Source: Flavobacterium sp. I-STPP5a (lineage in GTDB: Bacteria > Bacteroidota > Bacteroidia > Flavobacteriales > Flavobacteriaceae). From it: 64,000 nt of DNA. The notes under the pieces are model-generated. The model ran no database searches, was not told the DNA's origin, and was given only the letters and a program-made list of their open reading frames with translations. Made by a program: the position numbers and the translations under genes. The stretch covers positions 248,001 through 312,000 of the forward strand of contig NZ_VHLM01000010.1 of NCBI RefSeq assembly GCF_009764685.1, in the 5' to 3' direction. Below, piece after piece: positions 1 through 6,299 of the stretch (position 1 is its first letter; the number at the start of each line of letters is the position of its first letter).

Positions 1-2
1 TC

Positions 3-1043
3 GTGGGCTTGCATGCTGCTTTGCGCTTGCGCGAAAGATTTCCAGACAGTAAGATTTTAGTTCTTGAAAAAGGTGTTTTGCCACAGGGAGCAAGCACTAA
101 GAATGCTGGTTTTGCTTGTTTTGGTAGTCTTTCTGAGGTTATAGACGATTTAAGAACACACACAGAGGAAGAAGTTGTTCAATTGATACAGAAAAGATGG
201 CAAGGACTTCAATTACTGAGAAACAAACTTGGGGATGCTGCCATTGATTTTAAACCTCATGGCGGTTATGAGCTTTTTCTAGACGGAGACCAAGATGTTT
301 TTCAGGACTGTATGGTGAAACTCCCTTTTGTGAATGATGTTTTAAAACCTTTGTTTAAATCGGATGTTTTTGCAAAAGAAATAGATCGTTTTGGGTTTAA
401 AGGAATTCATGAATACCTTATTTTTAATCCTTTTGAGGCACAAATTGATACCGGAAAAATGATGCATGCCCTGCTCAAAGAGGCGATAGATAAGAATATT
501 TTAATCCTAAATACACAAACGGTTACTGATTTTCATGACGATGGAAACCAGGTTACTGTAGCTTTAGGATCGTTTAGTTTTAATACCAAAAAATTGTTTT
601 TTGCTACCAATGGTTTTGCTCAAAAATTAACAGAAAATGCGGTGCAGCCAGCAAGAGCTCAGGTTGTTATTACAGAGCCGATAGCTGATTTAGACATAAA
701 AGGAACTTTTCATCTAGACCGAGGTTATTATTATTTTAGGAATATTGACAATAGGATTTTATTAGGTGGCGGCAGAAATCTAGATTTTGCAACAGAAAAC
801 ACCACTGAATTTGGTCAGACAGAAATTATACAAAAAAAATTGGAACAACTCTTAAAAGAAGTAATTTTACCAAATCATGATTTTAAAATAGCGCATAGCT
901 GGAGCGGAATCATGGGAATAGGAACAAGTAAGAATCCCATTGTTTCGGCTCTTTCAGACAACGTATATTGCGGTGTGCGTCTAGGAGGGATGGGTGTGGC
1001 AATAGGGAGTTTAATAGGTACAGAATTAGCAGATTTACTATAA
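3..1043 (+). CDS. FAD-dependent oxidoreductase (DAO family), 5' end cut off by window
   Basis: This is the C-terminal ~346 residues of a D-amino-acid-oxidase/glycine-oxidase-like flavoprotein. The first visible residues (VGLHAALRLRERFP, then ILVLEKG about 20 residues on) are the second half of the FAD-binding Rossmann beta-alpha-beta unit, so the true start and the GxGxxG loop lie before base 1; the GTG at base 3 is an internal valine. Near the C-terminus, GGRNLDF and GVRLGGMGVAIGSLIG fit the DAO FAD-binding end region. The substrate cannot be told from the sequence. Its stop codon shares an A with the start codon of the next gene (TAATG), so the two are probably translated together. Confidence 0.8.
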   Translation: MGLHAALRLRERFPDSKILVLEKGVLPQGASTKNAGFACFGSLSEVIDDLRTHTEEEVVQLIQKRWQGLQLLRNKLGDAAIDFKPHGGYELFLDGDQDVFQDCMVKLPFVNDVLKPLFKSDVFAKEIDRFGFKGIHEYLIFNPFEAQIDTGKMMHALLKEAIDKNILILNTQTVTDFHDDGNQVTVALGSFSFNTKKLFFATNGFAQKLTENAVQPARAQVVITEPIADLDIKGTFHLDRGYYYFRNIDNRILLGGGRNLDFATENTTEFGQTEIIQKKLEQLLKEVILPNHDFKIAHSWSGIMGIGTSKNPIVSALSDNVYCGVRLGGMGVAIGSLIGTELADLL

Positions 1044-1789
1044 TGGGAACACGAATTACACCAAAAAAATCCAAACAACCCGTCAAAAAAAGCACAAGCT
1101 CTATTGGCAGTAAGATCAGTAGGTTTTTGCTCAAAGTATTACTTTGGTTTTTTGGGCTATCTCTTTTTTTTGTGGTTTTTTTTAAGTTTGTCCCAGTGCC
1201 CTTTACGCCTTTGATGGTTATTAGAGTTTTTGAAAATAAAGTTGCTGGTAAAGAAGTTTTTTTCAGTCACGACTGGGAGCCCATTGAGAATATTTCCATG
1301 AATTTACAAAAAGCAGTTATTGCTAGTGAGGATGGGACGTTCTTGACGCACAATGGTTTTGATTTTGTTGCCATGCAAAAAGCCTTCAAAAATAATGAAC
1401 GGGGTAGGCGTATTAAGGGCGGAAGCACTATCTCACAGCAAACAGCTAAGAATGTATTTTTATGGCAAGGCCGTAGTTATTTACGAAAAGGTTTAGAGGC
1501 GTATTTCACAGTTTTGATTGAACTTATATGGGACAAAGAACGCATCATGGAGGTATACCTGAACAGTATTGAAATGGGTAATGGTGTTTACGGAGCGCAA
1601 GCTGCAGCCGAACACTGGTACCGAAAAGGAGCTTCAAGCTTGACCCCGAAGCAAGCTGCTGGTATAGCTGCCATATTACCTAACCCGCGTAAATACTCAG
1701 CAACAAGTTCCTCAACGTATATTAACAACCGAAAAGCTAAAATTGTTAGGGTTATGAGGACTGTAGGTAAAGTCAATTATCCTAAGTAG
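1043..1789 (+). CDS. mtgA: monofunctional peptidoglycan transglycosylase
   Basis: This 248-residue GT51 enzyme polymerises lipid II into glycan strands on the outer face of the inner membrane, without a transpeptidase domain. It has a basic N-terminus, one membrane segment at about residues 28-50, then the GT51 domain. The visible motifs are ASEDGTF (first catalytic Glu), KGGSTISQQTAKN, and RIMEVYLNSIEMG (second Glu). Length matches stand-alone MtgA. The ATG at 1043 is chosen because it overlaps the upstream stop as TAATG and gives a normal N-terminus; a longer in-frame reading would run into the oxidoreductase gene. The pairing with the flavoprotein gene looks like a simple two-gene operon ending at the hairpin near 1826. 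Confidence 0.92.
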   Translation: MGTRITPKKSKQPVKKSTSSIGSKISRFLLKVLLWFFGLSLFFVVFFKFVPVPFTPLMVIRVFENKVAGKEVFFSHDWEPIENISMNLQKAVIASEDGTFLTHNGFDFVAMQKAFKNNERGRRIKGGSTISQQTAKNVFLWQGRSYLRKGLEAYFTVLIELIWDKERIMEVYLNSIEMGNGVYGAQAAAEHWYRKGASSLTPKQAAGIAAILPNPRKYSATSSSTYINNRKAKIVRVMRTVGKVNYPK

Positions 1790-1817
1790 GTCTTGGGGTT
1801 ATAGAGTAGATTTGTAA

Positions 1818-1860
1818 AAAAAAATTGTAATAGCTAGTTAGTAGTTATTACAGTTTTTTT
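1818..1860 (+). terminator. Rho-independent terminator after mtgA
   Basis: The arms TGTAATAGCTA (1826-1836) and TAGTTATTACA (1842-1852) form an 11-bp stem with one weak pair, followed by seven T. It lies about 35 bases after the mtgA stop. Confidence 0.75.
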
Positions 1861-1905
1861 GTGTTTTGAAATCAAAAAAACTTTTATATTAAAGTGATAT
1901 GAAGC

Positions 1906-1933
1906 AAAAAAGCCTCACATTGCTGTAAGGCTT
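1906..1933 (-). terminator. terminator, copy A (after GIY-YIG/tRNA-like end)
   Basis: Read on the minus strand, AAGCCTTACA-GCAA-TGTGAGGCTT is followed by a T-tract. The stem is closed by a GCAA tetraloop. The same 30 bases (1906-1935) recur at 2265-2294 on the other side of the GIY-YIG gene, so this is a duplicated tRNA-type terminator. Confidence 0.75.
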
Positions 1934-1941
1934 AATTGTAT

Positions 1942-2006
1942 TGGTTGAGAATATCGGATTCGAACCGATTACCTTCCCGAAGGCTTTCGGGACGCTCTAT
2001 TCAAAT
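1942..2006 (-). other. tRNA-like 3' half (degenerate tRNA remnant)
   Basis: On the minus strand this reads from a D-arm-like TCATTTGAATAGAGCG through a long C/G stem (TCCCG...CGGGA with an oversized loop) to a perfect T-arm (ATCGGTTCGAATCCGAT), an acceptor-like ATTCTCA and an encoded ACCA. It has no 5' acceptor strand, and the anticodon loop does not have the normal 7 bases, so it is not a working tRNA. It shares 23 identical bases (1947-1969) with the tRNA-Ala copies at 2307-2329 and 24282 onward. The last codons of the GIY-YIG gene overlap it. Confidence 0.6.
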
Positions 2007-2251
2007 GATTTATTTGATATTAAAAATTCAATATATTTTCTGCTTTTCTTCTTTTTGATTTCCATCTCTCTTTTTACAGCTAATGAACGAGAATCAAAAA
2101 TTTCAAAATAAACTAATATCCAATCTTTAGCCACTTTTGTATAAGCACTTCTACTATTTAAATGATCATTAAGTCTATTTTGAATATTTTCACAGGACCC
2201 AGTGTAATATTTATCCAAAGTTTTAGAAAAAATAATGTAAGTATAAAACAT
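1997..2251 (-). CDS. GIY-YIG single-domain nuclease (UPF0213/YhbQ-like)
   Basis: The 84-residue protein has the family layout: TYII near the N-terminus, about 11 residues later YYTGS in place of YIG, then NRLNDHL, a central LVYFE, and the basic helix AVKREMEIKKKKSRKYIE with the catalytic Glu. It is a minimal GIY-YIG endonuclease fold. The oddity is its setting. The stop codon sits inside a tRNA-like 3' half, and the start lies only about 14 bases after a tRNA-type terminator, so the gene has almost no room for its own promoter. Identical terminator plus tRNA-tail blocks flank it on both sides. Before the island inserted, the gene would have lain directly behind tRNA-Ala. Whether it acts as a mobile cassette is inference. 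Confidence 0.85.
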   Translation of the reverse strand: MFYTYIIFSKTLDKYYTGSCENIQNRLNDHLNSRSAYTKVAKDWILVYFEIFDSRSLAVKREMEIKKKKSRKYIEFLISNKSFE

Positions 2252-2264
2252 AGGCTTTAAAATA

Positions 2265-2293
2265 AAAAAAGCCTCACATTGCTGTAAGGCTTA
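2265..2293 (-). terminator. terminator, copy B (original tRNA-Ala terminator)
   Basis: This is the same hairpin as at 1906-1933, in the same orientation, just downstream of the displaced tRNA-Ala 3' end. It was probably the terminator of tRNA-Ala before the island inserted. Confidence 0.7.
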
Positions 2294-2303
2294 AATTTTA
2301 CTA

Positions 2304-2349
2304 GTGGAGAATATCGGATTCGAACCGATCACCTCTTGCCTGCCAGGCA
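2304..2349. repeat. attL: displaced 3' part of tRNA-Ala
   Basis: These 46 bases match 24279-24324 with a single difference (T at 2329, C at 24304). They correspond to the acceptor 3' strand, T-arm and anticodon arm of tRNA-Ala on the minus strand. After base 2349 the similarity to the tRNA stops, as expected at the junction of an element inserted into a tRNA 3' end. Confidence 0.9.
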
Positions 2350-2461
2350 GAAATAATTCGTTTTCATTTCTTCTCATTCTCTTTCAATTATTTGAAATTG
2401 AACAATTTAAGTTGTTTCTGATTTTCATTTTTTTTCATTAAATTTCATTTATTTAGCAATT

Positions 2462-2482
2462 TGTTGCAGTATAGTTGCAGTC
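2462..2482 (+). repeat. candidate integrase arm-type site (left copy)
   Basis: A 21-base motif with core TTGCAGTATAGTTGCAGTC, itself a tandem pair of TTGCAGT, is repeated exactly at 24210-24230. Both copies lie just inside the island ends (112 and 48 bases from the att repeats). It sits in the 351-base gene-free stretch 2252-2602, which otherwise holds only terminator B, attL and AT-rich DNA. Confidence 0.6.
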
Positions 2483-2503
2483 AAAATTTAAAAACATTTT
2501 ATT

Positions 2504-2519
2504 TAATGTAAGTATGTAA
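2504..2519 (+). repeat. 16-base motif shared with the integrase upstream region
   Basis: TAATGTAAGTATGTAA occurs here on the plus strand and at 21665-21680 on the minus strand, upstream of the integrase gene; in both places a TGCAA follows a few bases later. It may be a binding site for the integrase, the excisionase or another island regulator. Confidence 0.5.
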
Positions 2520-2602
2520 CTCTTGCAATTGGTGTAAAACTAATAAAATAATTTTACATCAATTACTTTTTTGTCAGTTTTTAAACATTTACAAAATTAA
2601 GT

Positions 2603-3013
2603 TTAATTAACCTTGTAATAAGTTCCATTATAAGGGGTTTCATTAGGATTTCCTGTTGCTACAAATTGCACTTTTTTGTCTGTTATAAAAACCATTTTTT
2701 GAATATATGCTAAAGTAACAGTTTGAGGATATGTCATTGTTAGTTTATCCCCATTTACAATATAAGTGCCTGTTTCACTATCATAGCTAGTACCGCTTGG
2801 AATTGAATATCTGTAAATTATTTTTCCATCAGTTGAGAAAGTAAAACTGTTATTTGTTGTAGGATTTGTACTTGGGTCTTTAAAATACCATTGCCCAATT
2901 AATTTTTGCCCATTTTCATTTAAAGTTGGTGTTGTTGTATCATCATTTTTTGAGCAATTGGTAAAAAAAGCTAAACTTAATAGCATGTTAATAAAATAGA
3001 TTGTTTTCTTCAT
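2603..3013 (-). CDS. lipocalin-like secreted lipoprotein
   Basis: The 136-residue protein has a lipoprotein signal (hydrophobic LLSLAFF, then TNC as lipobox with Cys at about 20) and a linker KNDDTTTPT. The body (LIGQWYFKD ... FTFSTDGKIIYRYS ... GTYIVNGDKLTMTYP) is the small beta-barrel pattern of Bacteroidota lipocalin-like lipoproteins. It would be anchored in the outer or inner membrane; the ligand is unknown. It is the leftmost gene of the island and faces the attL side, after two unknown genes in the same direction. Such lipoproteins are common in this phylum, so its presence on the island says little about island function. Confidence 0.7.
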   Translation of the reverse strand: MKKTIYFINMLLSLAFFTNCSKNDDTTTPTLNENGQKLIGQWYFKDPSTNPTTNNSFTFSTDGKIIYRYSIPSGTSYDSETGTYIVNGDKLTMTYPQTVTLAYIQKMVFITDKKVQFVATGNPNETPYNGTYYKVN

Positions 3014-3039
3014 GTTTAGATGTATTTATTAGTTAATTT

Positions 3040-3612
3040 TTAAATTTTAATATGTTGCGGATAATCAGAATACAAAAGTCCAAACAAAGACGATACTCCT
3101 TGAAAATTATCAGGACTAATCTGAATTTCAAAATCAAAATCATCACTTAAAAATGGCTCTGCCGATGATAACTTATTACCATCTTGGTATTTGAAAACAA
3201 GCTTAAACCAAATAGTATCAAATATTGATTTATTTATATTGACGAAATACTCCATTCTTTGCTCCCATTCAATTAGTTGAGTTGGGCTGTGCTGAAAACT
3301 TAAATATTCATTGTAAAGATTTAAACAATCTTTGTTTATTTTTCCAACCTCGGTGGCAAAAACTAATGATTCATAAAGTCTTTTAAATTCATAACCTTCA
3401 CTATAAACTTTTTCTGGACATTGAAGTTTGTGAATCCAATGCATTTCTGAATTGCAAATACATTTATTGTTTTTGTCAATTTCTACCATTAATTTATAAT
3501 CATCCTTCCACTTTTCTAAAATTTTATTAATTGCAGATAATTGATATACTTTATCAATTTCTTTTTTATAACTGAATTTGAAATGATTTTGTAGTGAGAT
3601 TTTTGGATTCAT
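3040..3612 (-). CDS. hypothetical protein, 190 aa
   Basis: I do not recognise a family. The protein is soluble, rich in Lys, Glu and aromatics, with no signal peptide or membrane segment. It has an early Cys-containing stretch (NKCICNSEMHWIH) and an acidic region near residues 160-165 (LSDDFDFEIQ). Its ATG overlaps the stop of the upstream membrane-protein gene by four bases (ATGA), so the two are almost certainly translated as a pair. The partnership of a cytosolic protein with a small membrane protein could be a toxin-immunity or sensor pair, but nothing in the sequence proves this. Confidence 0.6.
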   Translation of the reverse strand: MNPKISLQNHFKFSYKKEIDKVYQLSAINKILEKWKDDYKLMVEIDKNNKCICNSEMHWIHKLQCPEKVYSEGYEFKRLYESLVFATEVGKINKDCLNLYNEYLSFQHSPTQLIEWEQRMEYFVNINKSIFDTIWFKLVFKYQDGNKLSSAEPFLSDDFDFEIQISPDNFQGVSSLFGLLYSDYPQHIKI

Positions 3613-3962
3613 CTAAATGCAATAAATACAAGTAAAAATATTGACAATAAACTCAATACAACGGTTGGTCTAAAATCTATTCTAGTGAATGTTGGCGGAA
3701 AAAATGAATCATAAATTCCAATCAAAAGTTTAGATAAAAAATTTATTATTACCACAATTCCGATAAAATACAAAATCGCTATATACCATTTCAAATTATA
3801 GAATAAAACGATTACTGGTAAAAGTAATCCTGTAATCCCAAACCAAGCCATTCCTAAAGATTTGTTTATGGATGCGAAATTTTTTTCTTTTTCGGCAATT
3901 TCATAATTTGCAATAAACCAAAAGTAACTTAGCACTGCAATTAGGCAATAAATTAAATACAT
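3609..3962 (-). CDS. small multi-pass membrane protein, 117 aa
   Basis: Four hydrophobic segments are visible: residues 1-18 (YLIYCLIAVLSYFWFIANY), about 35-55, about 60-80 and a C-terminal one (VVLSLLSIFLLVFIAF). It resembles no family I can name. It is the first gene of a coupled pair with the 190-residue protein (ATGA overlap) and shares direction with the lipoprotein gene further down. It probably sits in the inner membrane. Confidence 0.6.
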   Translation of the reverse strand: MYLIYCLIAVLSYFWFIANYEIAEKEKNFASINKSLGMAWFGITGLLLPVIVLFYNLKWYIAILYFIGIVVIINFLSKLLIGIYDSFFPPTFTRIDFRPTVVLSLLSIFLLVFIAFR

Positions 3963-4021
3963 ACGTTTTGTTTTAAGAGTTTTAAAGTAGTTGTTTTGTT
4001 TATGTTAAGGAAATTGGAAAA

Positions 4022-4450
4022 TCATTCAAATACCCAAATTAGGTTATACCAAATTTCTCCATTTTTTGCTGTTATTTGTGATAATATAATATGTTCTACA
4101 ATAGATACCTCTTCACTATATTTGGTTTCAACTTCCCATTTTGTAGTCTCTGAATTTAATCGCTTGTATTTTGAATCATATTCTGAAATGTATTTATTCA
4201 ACGATTTTCGGTCAAAAGGAGTAATAACAAGCATTGTGCTTAATTTTGAATTATCAAAAGTATATGTCGCAGCTGCATTTTGTAATCTAATATCTATTGT
4301 AATTGTGCCGTTATCTTCCTTATTTTGTTTAAGTTGATATTTCGATTCTTTATATTTTTTCTTAATACTCGAAATTGGCACTCCAATATTTTTTTGACTA
4401 AAAACTTCATTAACCATAAGTATTAGAAGTAGTAACAGATATTTTCTCAT
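4022..4450 (-). CDS. secreted hypothetical protein, 142 aa
   Basis: A Sec signal peptide is clear (RKYLLLLLILMVNEVFS, cut before QKN). The mature part of ~120 residues has no family I recognise; alternating polar and hydrophobic stretches (TITIDIRLQN, TKWEVETKYSEEVSIVEHIILSQ) suggest beta structure. A TATATTTG box lies 24 bases upstream of the ATG, and a palindromic region follows toward the divergent XRE gene, so it may be controlled by that regulator. It could be part of the same unknown module as 2603-3962. Confidence 0.6.
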   Translation of the reverse strand: MRKYLLLLLILMVNEVFSQKNIGVPISSIKKKYKESKYQLKQNKEDNGTITIDIRLQNAAATYTFDNSKLSTMLVITPFDRKSLNKYISEYDSKYKRLNSETTKWEVETKYSEEVSIVEHIILSQITAKNGEIWYNLIWVFE

Positions 4451-4473
4451 AAAATTAATTTTTAAAAAGTTTA

Positions 4474-4481
4474 CAAATATA
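4474..4481 (-). promoter_or_regulatory. promoter -7 box for the secreted protein gene
   Basis: CAAATATA on the plus strand reads TATATTTG on the minus strand, matching the Bacteroidota TAnnTTTG box. It lies 24 bases before the ATG at 4450, leaving a leader of about 17 bases. Confidence 0.5.
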
Positions 4482-4482
4482 C

Positions 4483-4546
4483 GTTGTTAACCAATCCGAT
4501 AACAACAAATTTAATAATTAGTTCAAATTTTGAAAATTAATTTTCA
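4483..4546. promoter_or_regulatory. palindromic operator candidates between divergent genes
   Basis: GTTGTTA (4483-4489) and TAACAAC (4500-4506) form a perfect 7-bp inverted repeat with a 10-base centre, just upstream of the leftward promoter box. TGAAAATTAATTTTCA (4531-4546) is a perfect 16-base palindrome immediately before the XRE gene. Both are suitable for a dimeric HTH protein such as the adjacent XRE regulator; binding is inferred. Confidence 0.45.
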
Positions 4547-4552
4547 AAAGTT

Positions 4553-4783
4553 TTGACTAAAAAAGAGTTTCAAATATTGGTTGGTAAAAGGATAAAGCAG
4601 TTGCGAGAGGAAAGAAATTTGTCTCAAACTGAACTAGCCAACTTGTGTGAGTTTGAAAGGTCAAATATGAATAGAATTGAAGCAGGAAACATAAATCCAT
4701 CTGCCTACGTTTTGTATTCTATTTCATTAAAACTTAATGTTGAAACTTCGGAATTATTGAACTTTAAACCTCTCGGCATTTAA
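4553..4783 (+). CDS. XRE-family HTH transcriptional regulator
   Basis: The 76-residue protein is a single Cro/C1-type HTH domain: VGKRIKQLREERNLSQTELANLCEFERSNMNRIEAG, then NPSAYVLYSISLKLNVETSELL. The second and third helices are textbook. The start must be TTG at 4553, because the next ATG lies inside the HTH and an earlier in-frame start is not visible. It is transcribed away from the secreted-protein gene, with two palindromes in the shared upstream region, so autoregulation and control of the divergent genes are likely. It may act as the island's maintenance or cargo regulator. Confidence 0.8.
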   Translation: MTKKEFQILVGKRIKQLREERNLSQTELANLCEFERSNMNRIEAGNINPSAYVLYSISLKLNVETSELLNFKPLGI

Positions 4784-4875
4784 AGTTTTCGCTATTAATA
4801 CCTATAATTGATTTTTTCAGGTTTTTTAAATTACCTTAAAAATCAGAAATCAAGTTACTTTCACGAATAGGTAAT

Positions 4876-5310
4876 TTAGAAAAAACCATCTCGTTTAAAA
4901 CTGTAAAAATCGTTTTTACTAATAATGAAATGGTCAAGCAGAACAAATTCCATCAATTCGCAAGCATCAAACAACTTTCTAGTAATTTTCTTGTCTGCTT
5001 CACTTGGTGTTAAATTTCCACTTGGATGATTGTGTACTAAAATAATACCTGATGCATTGCATTTTAAAGCAACGCTCAAAATAATTCTAATATCAACCAC
5101 AGTTCCTGAAATGCCACCTTTAGAGAGTTCGTGAATACCTAAAACAAAATTTGCTCTATTGAGCAGTATAATTTTACATTCTTCTTGAAATTCTATAATA
5201 TCCAAATTCCATTGAGATAAAATAAATTCAAATGTTTGGCTACAAGTAGATAATTTAATCTTGTTATCGTTACTGGTAGAATAGGAAACTGTTATTTCTG
5301 CTACTTCCAT
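4876..5310 (-). CDS. RadC-like JAB-domain protein
   Basis: The 144-residue protein keeps only the C-terminal JAB/MPN metalloprotease-like half of RadC. The zinc motif is intact: Glu early in the domain (GIHELSKGG), then HNHPSGNLTPSEADKKIT (HxHPSG with Asp after). The N-terminal helix-hairpin-helix of chromosomal RadC is absent, which is usual for copies on plasmids and integrative elements. Its biochemical role is unproven; mobile-element copies are often placed near DNA-processing or anti-restriction genes. A terminator hairpin separates it from the 131-residue gene upstream. Confidence 0.85.
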   Translation of the reverse strand: MEVAEITVSYSTSNDNKIKLSTCSQTFEFILSQWNLDIIEFQEECKIILLNRANFVLGIHELSKGGISGTVVDIRIILSVALKCNASGIILVHNHPSGNLTPSEADKKITRKLFDACELMEFVLLDHFIISKNDFYSFKRDGFF

Positions 5311-5335
5311 AAATTAAAATTTTAAAAAAAAGGAA

Positions 5336-5376
5336 AACCTGCCCTATATTGAAAATCAATTCAATATAGAACAGGT
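5336..5376 (-). terminator. terminator between the 131-aa gene and radC-like gene
   Basis: An inverted repeat of AACCTG.CCTATATTGAA against TTCAATATAG.ACAGGTT (one mismatched pair) is followed on the minus strand by TTTTCC and a run of T. It would stop leftward transcription from 5391-5786 before the radC-like gene. Confidence 0.7.
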
Positions 5377-5390
5377 TAATTCCTAATTTG

Positions 5391-5786
5391 TTAAGCATAT
5401 TCTAATTCGTGTTTGCCATTTTTCGAGAAACTTTCAACATTAGGTTTCAAGTTTTCATAAACTGGTTCTTGTGGCTTTTTGGTTTCGGGTACTTGTTGGG
5501 TATAAACAAATCTGTGGTTTAATAGCATCACTTCGCCAGTTTCCTTTACAGTCAATTCGTAAGCATCACATTGTTCCTTAATGATTTCTCCTTGCATTTG
5601 AGTGCCAATAAGTGCTTTGCAAGTCATTTCATCAAAGGTTGTTGCAATTGATGTTTTCCTTGCTGTTGCATAAAATTTGCCTGTGGCTTTGCTTTGCACC
5701 ATTTCTATGCCACCTTGCAGTTCTAAAACAAAAAATGATTTTCCATCTTCTGTCTCTCTTTCTTTAAAATTAATAATTGTTACCAT
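5391..5786 (-). CDS. hypothetical island protein, 131 aa
   Basis: I recognise no named family. The N-terminal ~95 residues look like one beta-rich domain (MVTIINFKERETEDGKSFFV, EMVQSKATGKFYATARKTSI, MQGEIIKEQCDAYELTVKETG), followed by a Pro/Lys/Glu-rich tail. The gene sits directly upstream of the radC-like gene in the same direction. Neighbour context suggests a DNA-metabolism or island-maintenance role, but this is inference only. Confidence 0.6.
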   Translation of the reverse strand: MVTIINFKERETEDGKSFFVLELQGGIEMVQSKATGKFYATARKTSIATTFDEMTCKALIGTQMQGEIIKEQCDAYELTVKETGEVMLLNHRFVYTQQVPETKKPQEPVYENLKPNVESFSKNGKHELEYA

Positions 5787-6299
5787 TTTTTGAGTCTTTG
5801 AATTGAGTTTTTTGCCAAAGGAATATTTTCAATTTTTCTGAAATTTCAACTATCACCTTGAATTTTGAGCCTATTATCTATATAACTTTTAGCACAATGA
5901 TTGTCATTGCTCAAAATAAGTGAGGGTTTTTAAGGAGGTTGGGCTTTTGTAAAATAATATAGATTTGGTTAATACAGTTTTTATATTTCAACAAGATTTC
6001 TATCATAAACAATTGTACCAGTAGTCAATAGAATTATATGTTTATGAAGTCATTCATTTTTAAAATGAACTATATTTTTATTGTTCAAGGTTGAAAATAT
6101 TTGATTTGAATTGTAAAGGAATTGAATATTTTTAAAGTTTAATTTACTCCTGGTAAAAAAAGTAACTTGATAAATATTGGGCGGGGAGTTTCAGATGCCA
6201 ACATTGGTGCGGGTATTTGTTTGGGGTAAGTTGAGCTCTCGAAAATTTTACCAAAAAAAATTTAAAAAAAGGTAGTATATTTAGCGTTTAATTTTTTTT
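5787..6299. other. 513-base gene-free region with small palindrome and possible gene remnant
   Basis: This is the divergent spacer between the 131-aa gene and the RM gene. It holds CAATGA-TTG-TCATTG (5895-5909), a GC-richer stretch at 6180-6231 that reads GRGVSDANIGAGICLG then stop (possible end of a lost gene), and TATATTTA at 6276-6283, one base off the TAnnTTTG box and 17 bases before the RM start. No further gene is supported. Confidence 0.4.

Noticed and set aside
875..1134. Two minus-strand ORFs of 67 and 74 codons
   Set aside because: They are antisense to the flavoprotein end and mtgA start, which have clear domain motifs.
3996..4337. Plus-strand ORF of 113 codons opposite the secreted protein gene
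   Set aside because: It is antisense to 4022-4450, which has a clear signal peptide and promoter; no signal or family in the plus reading.
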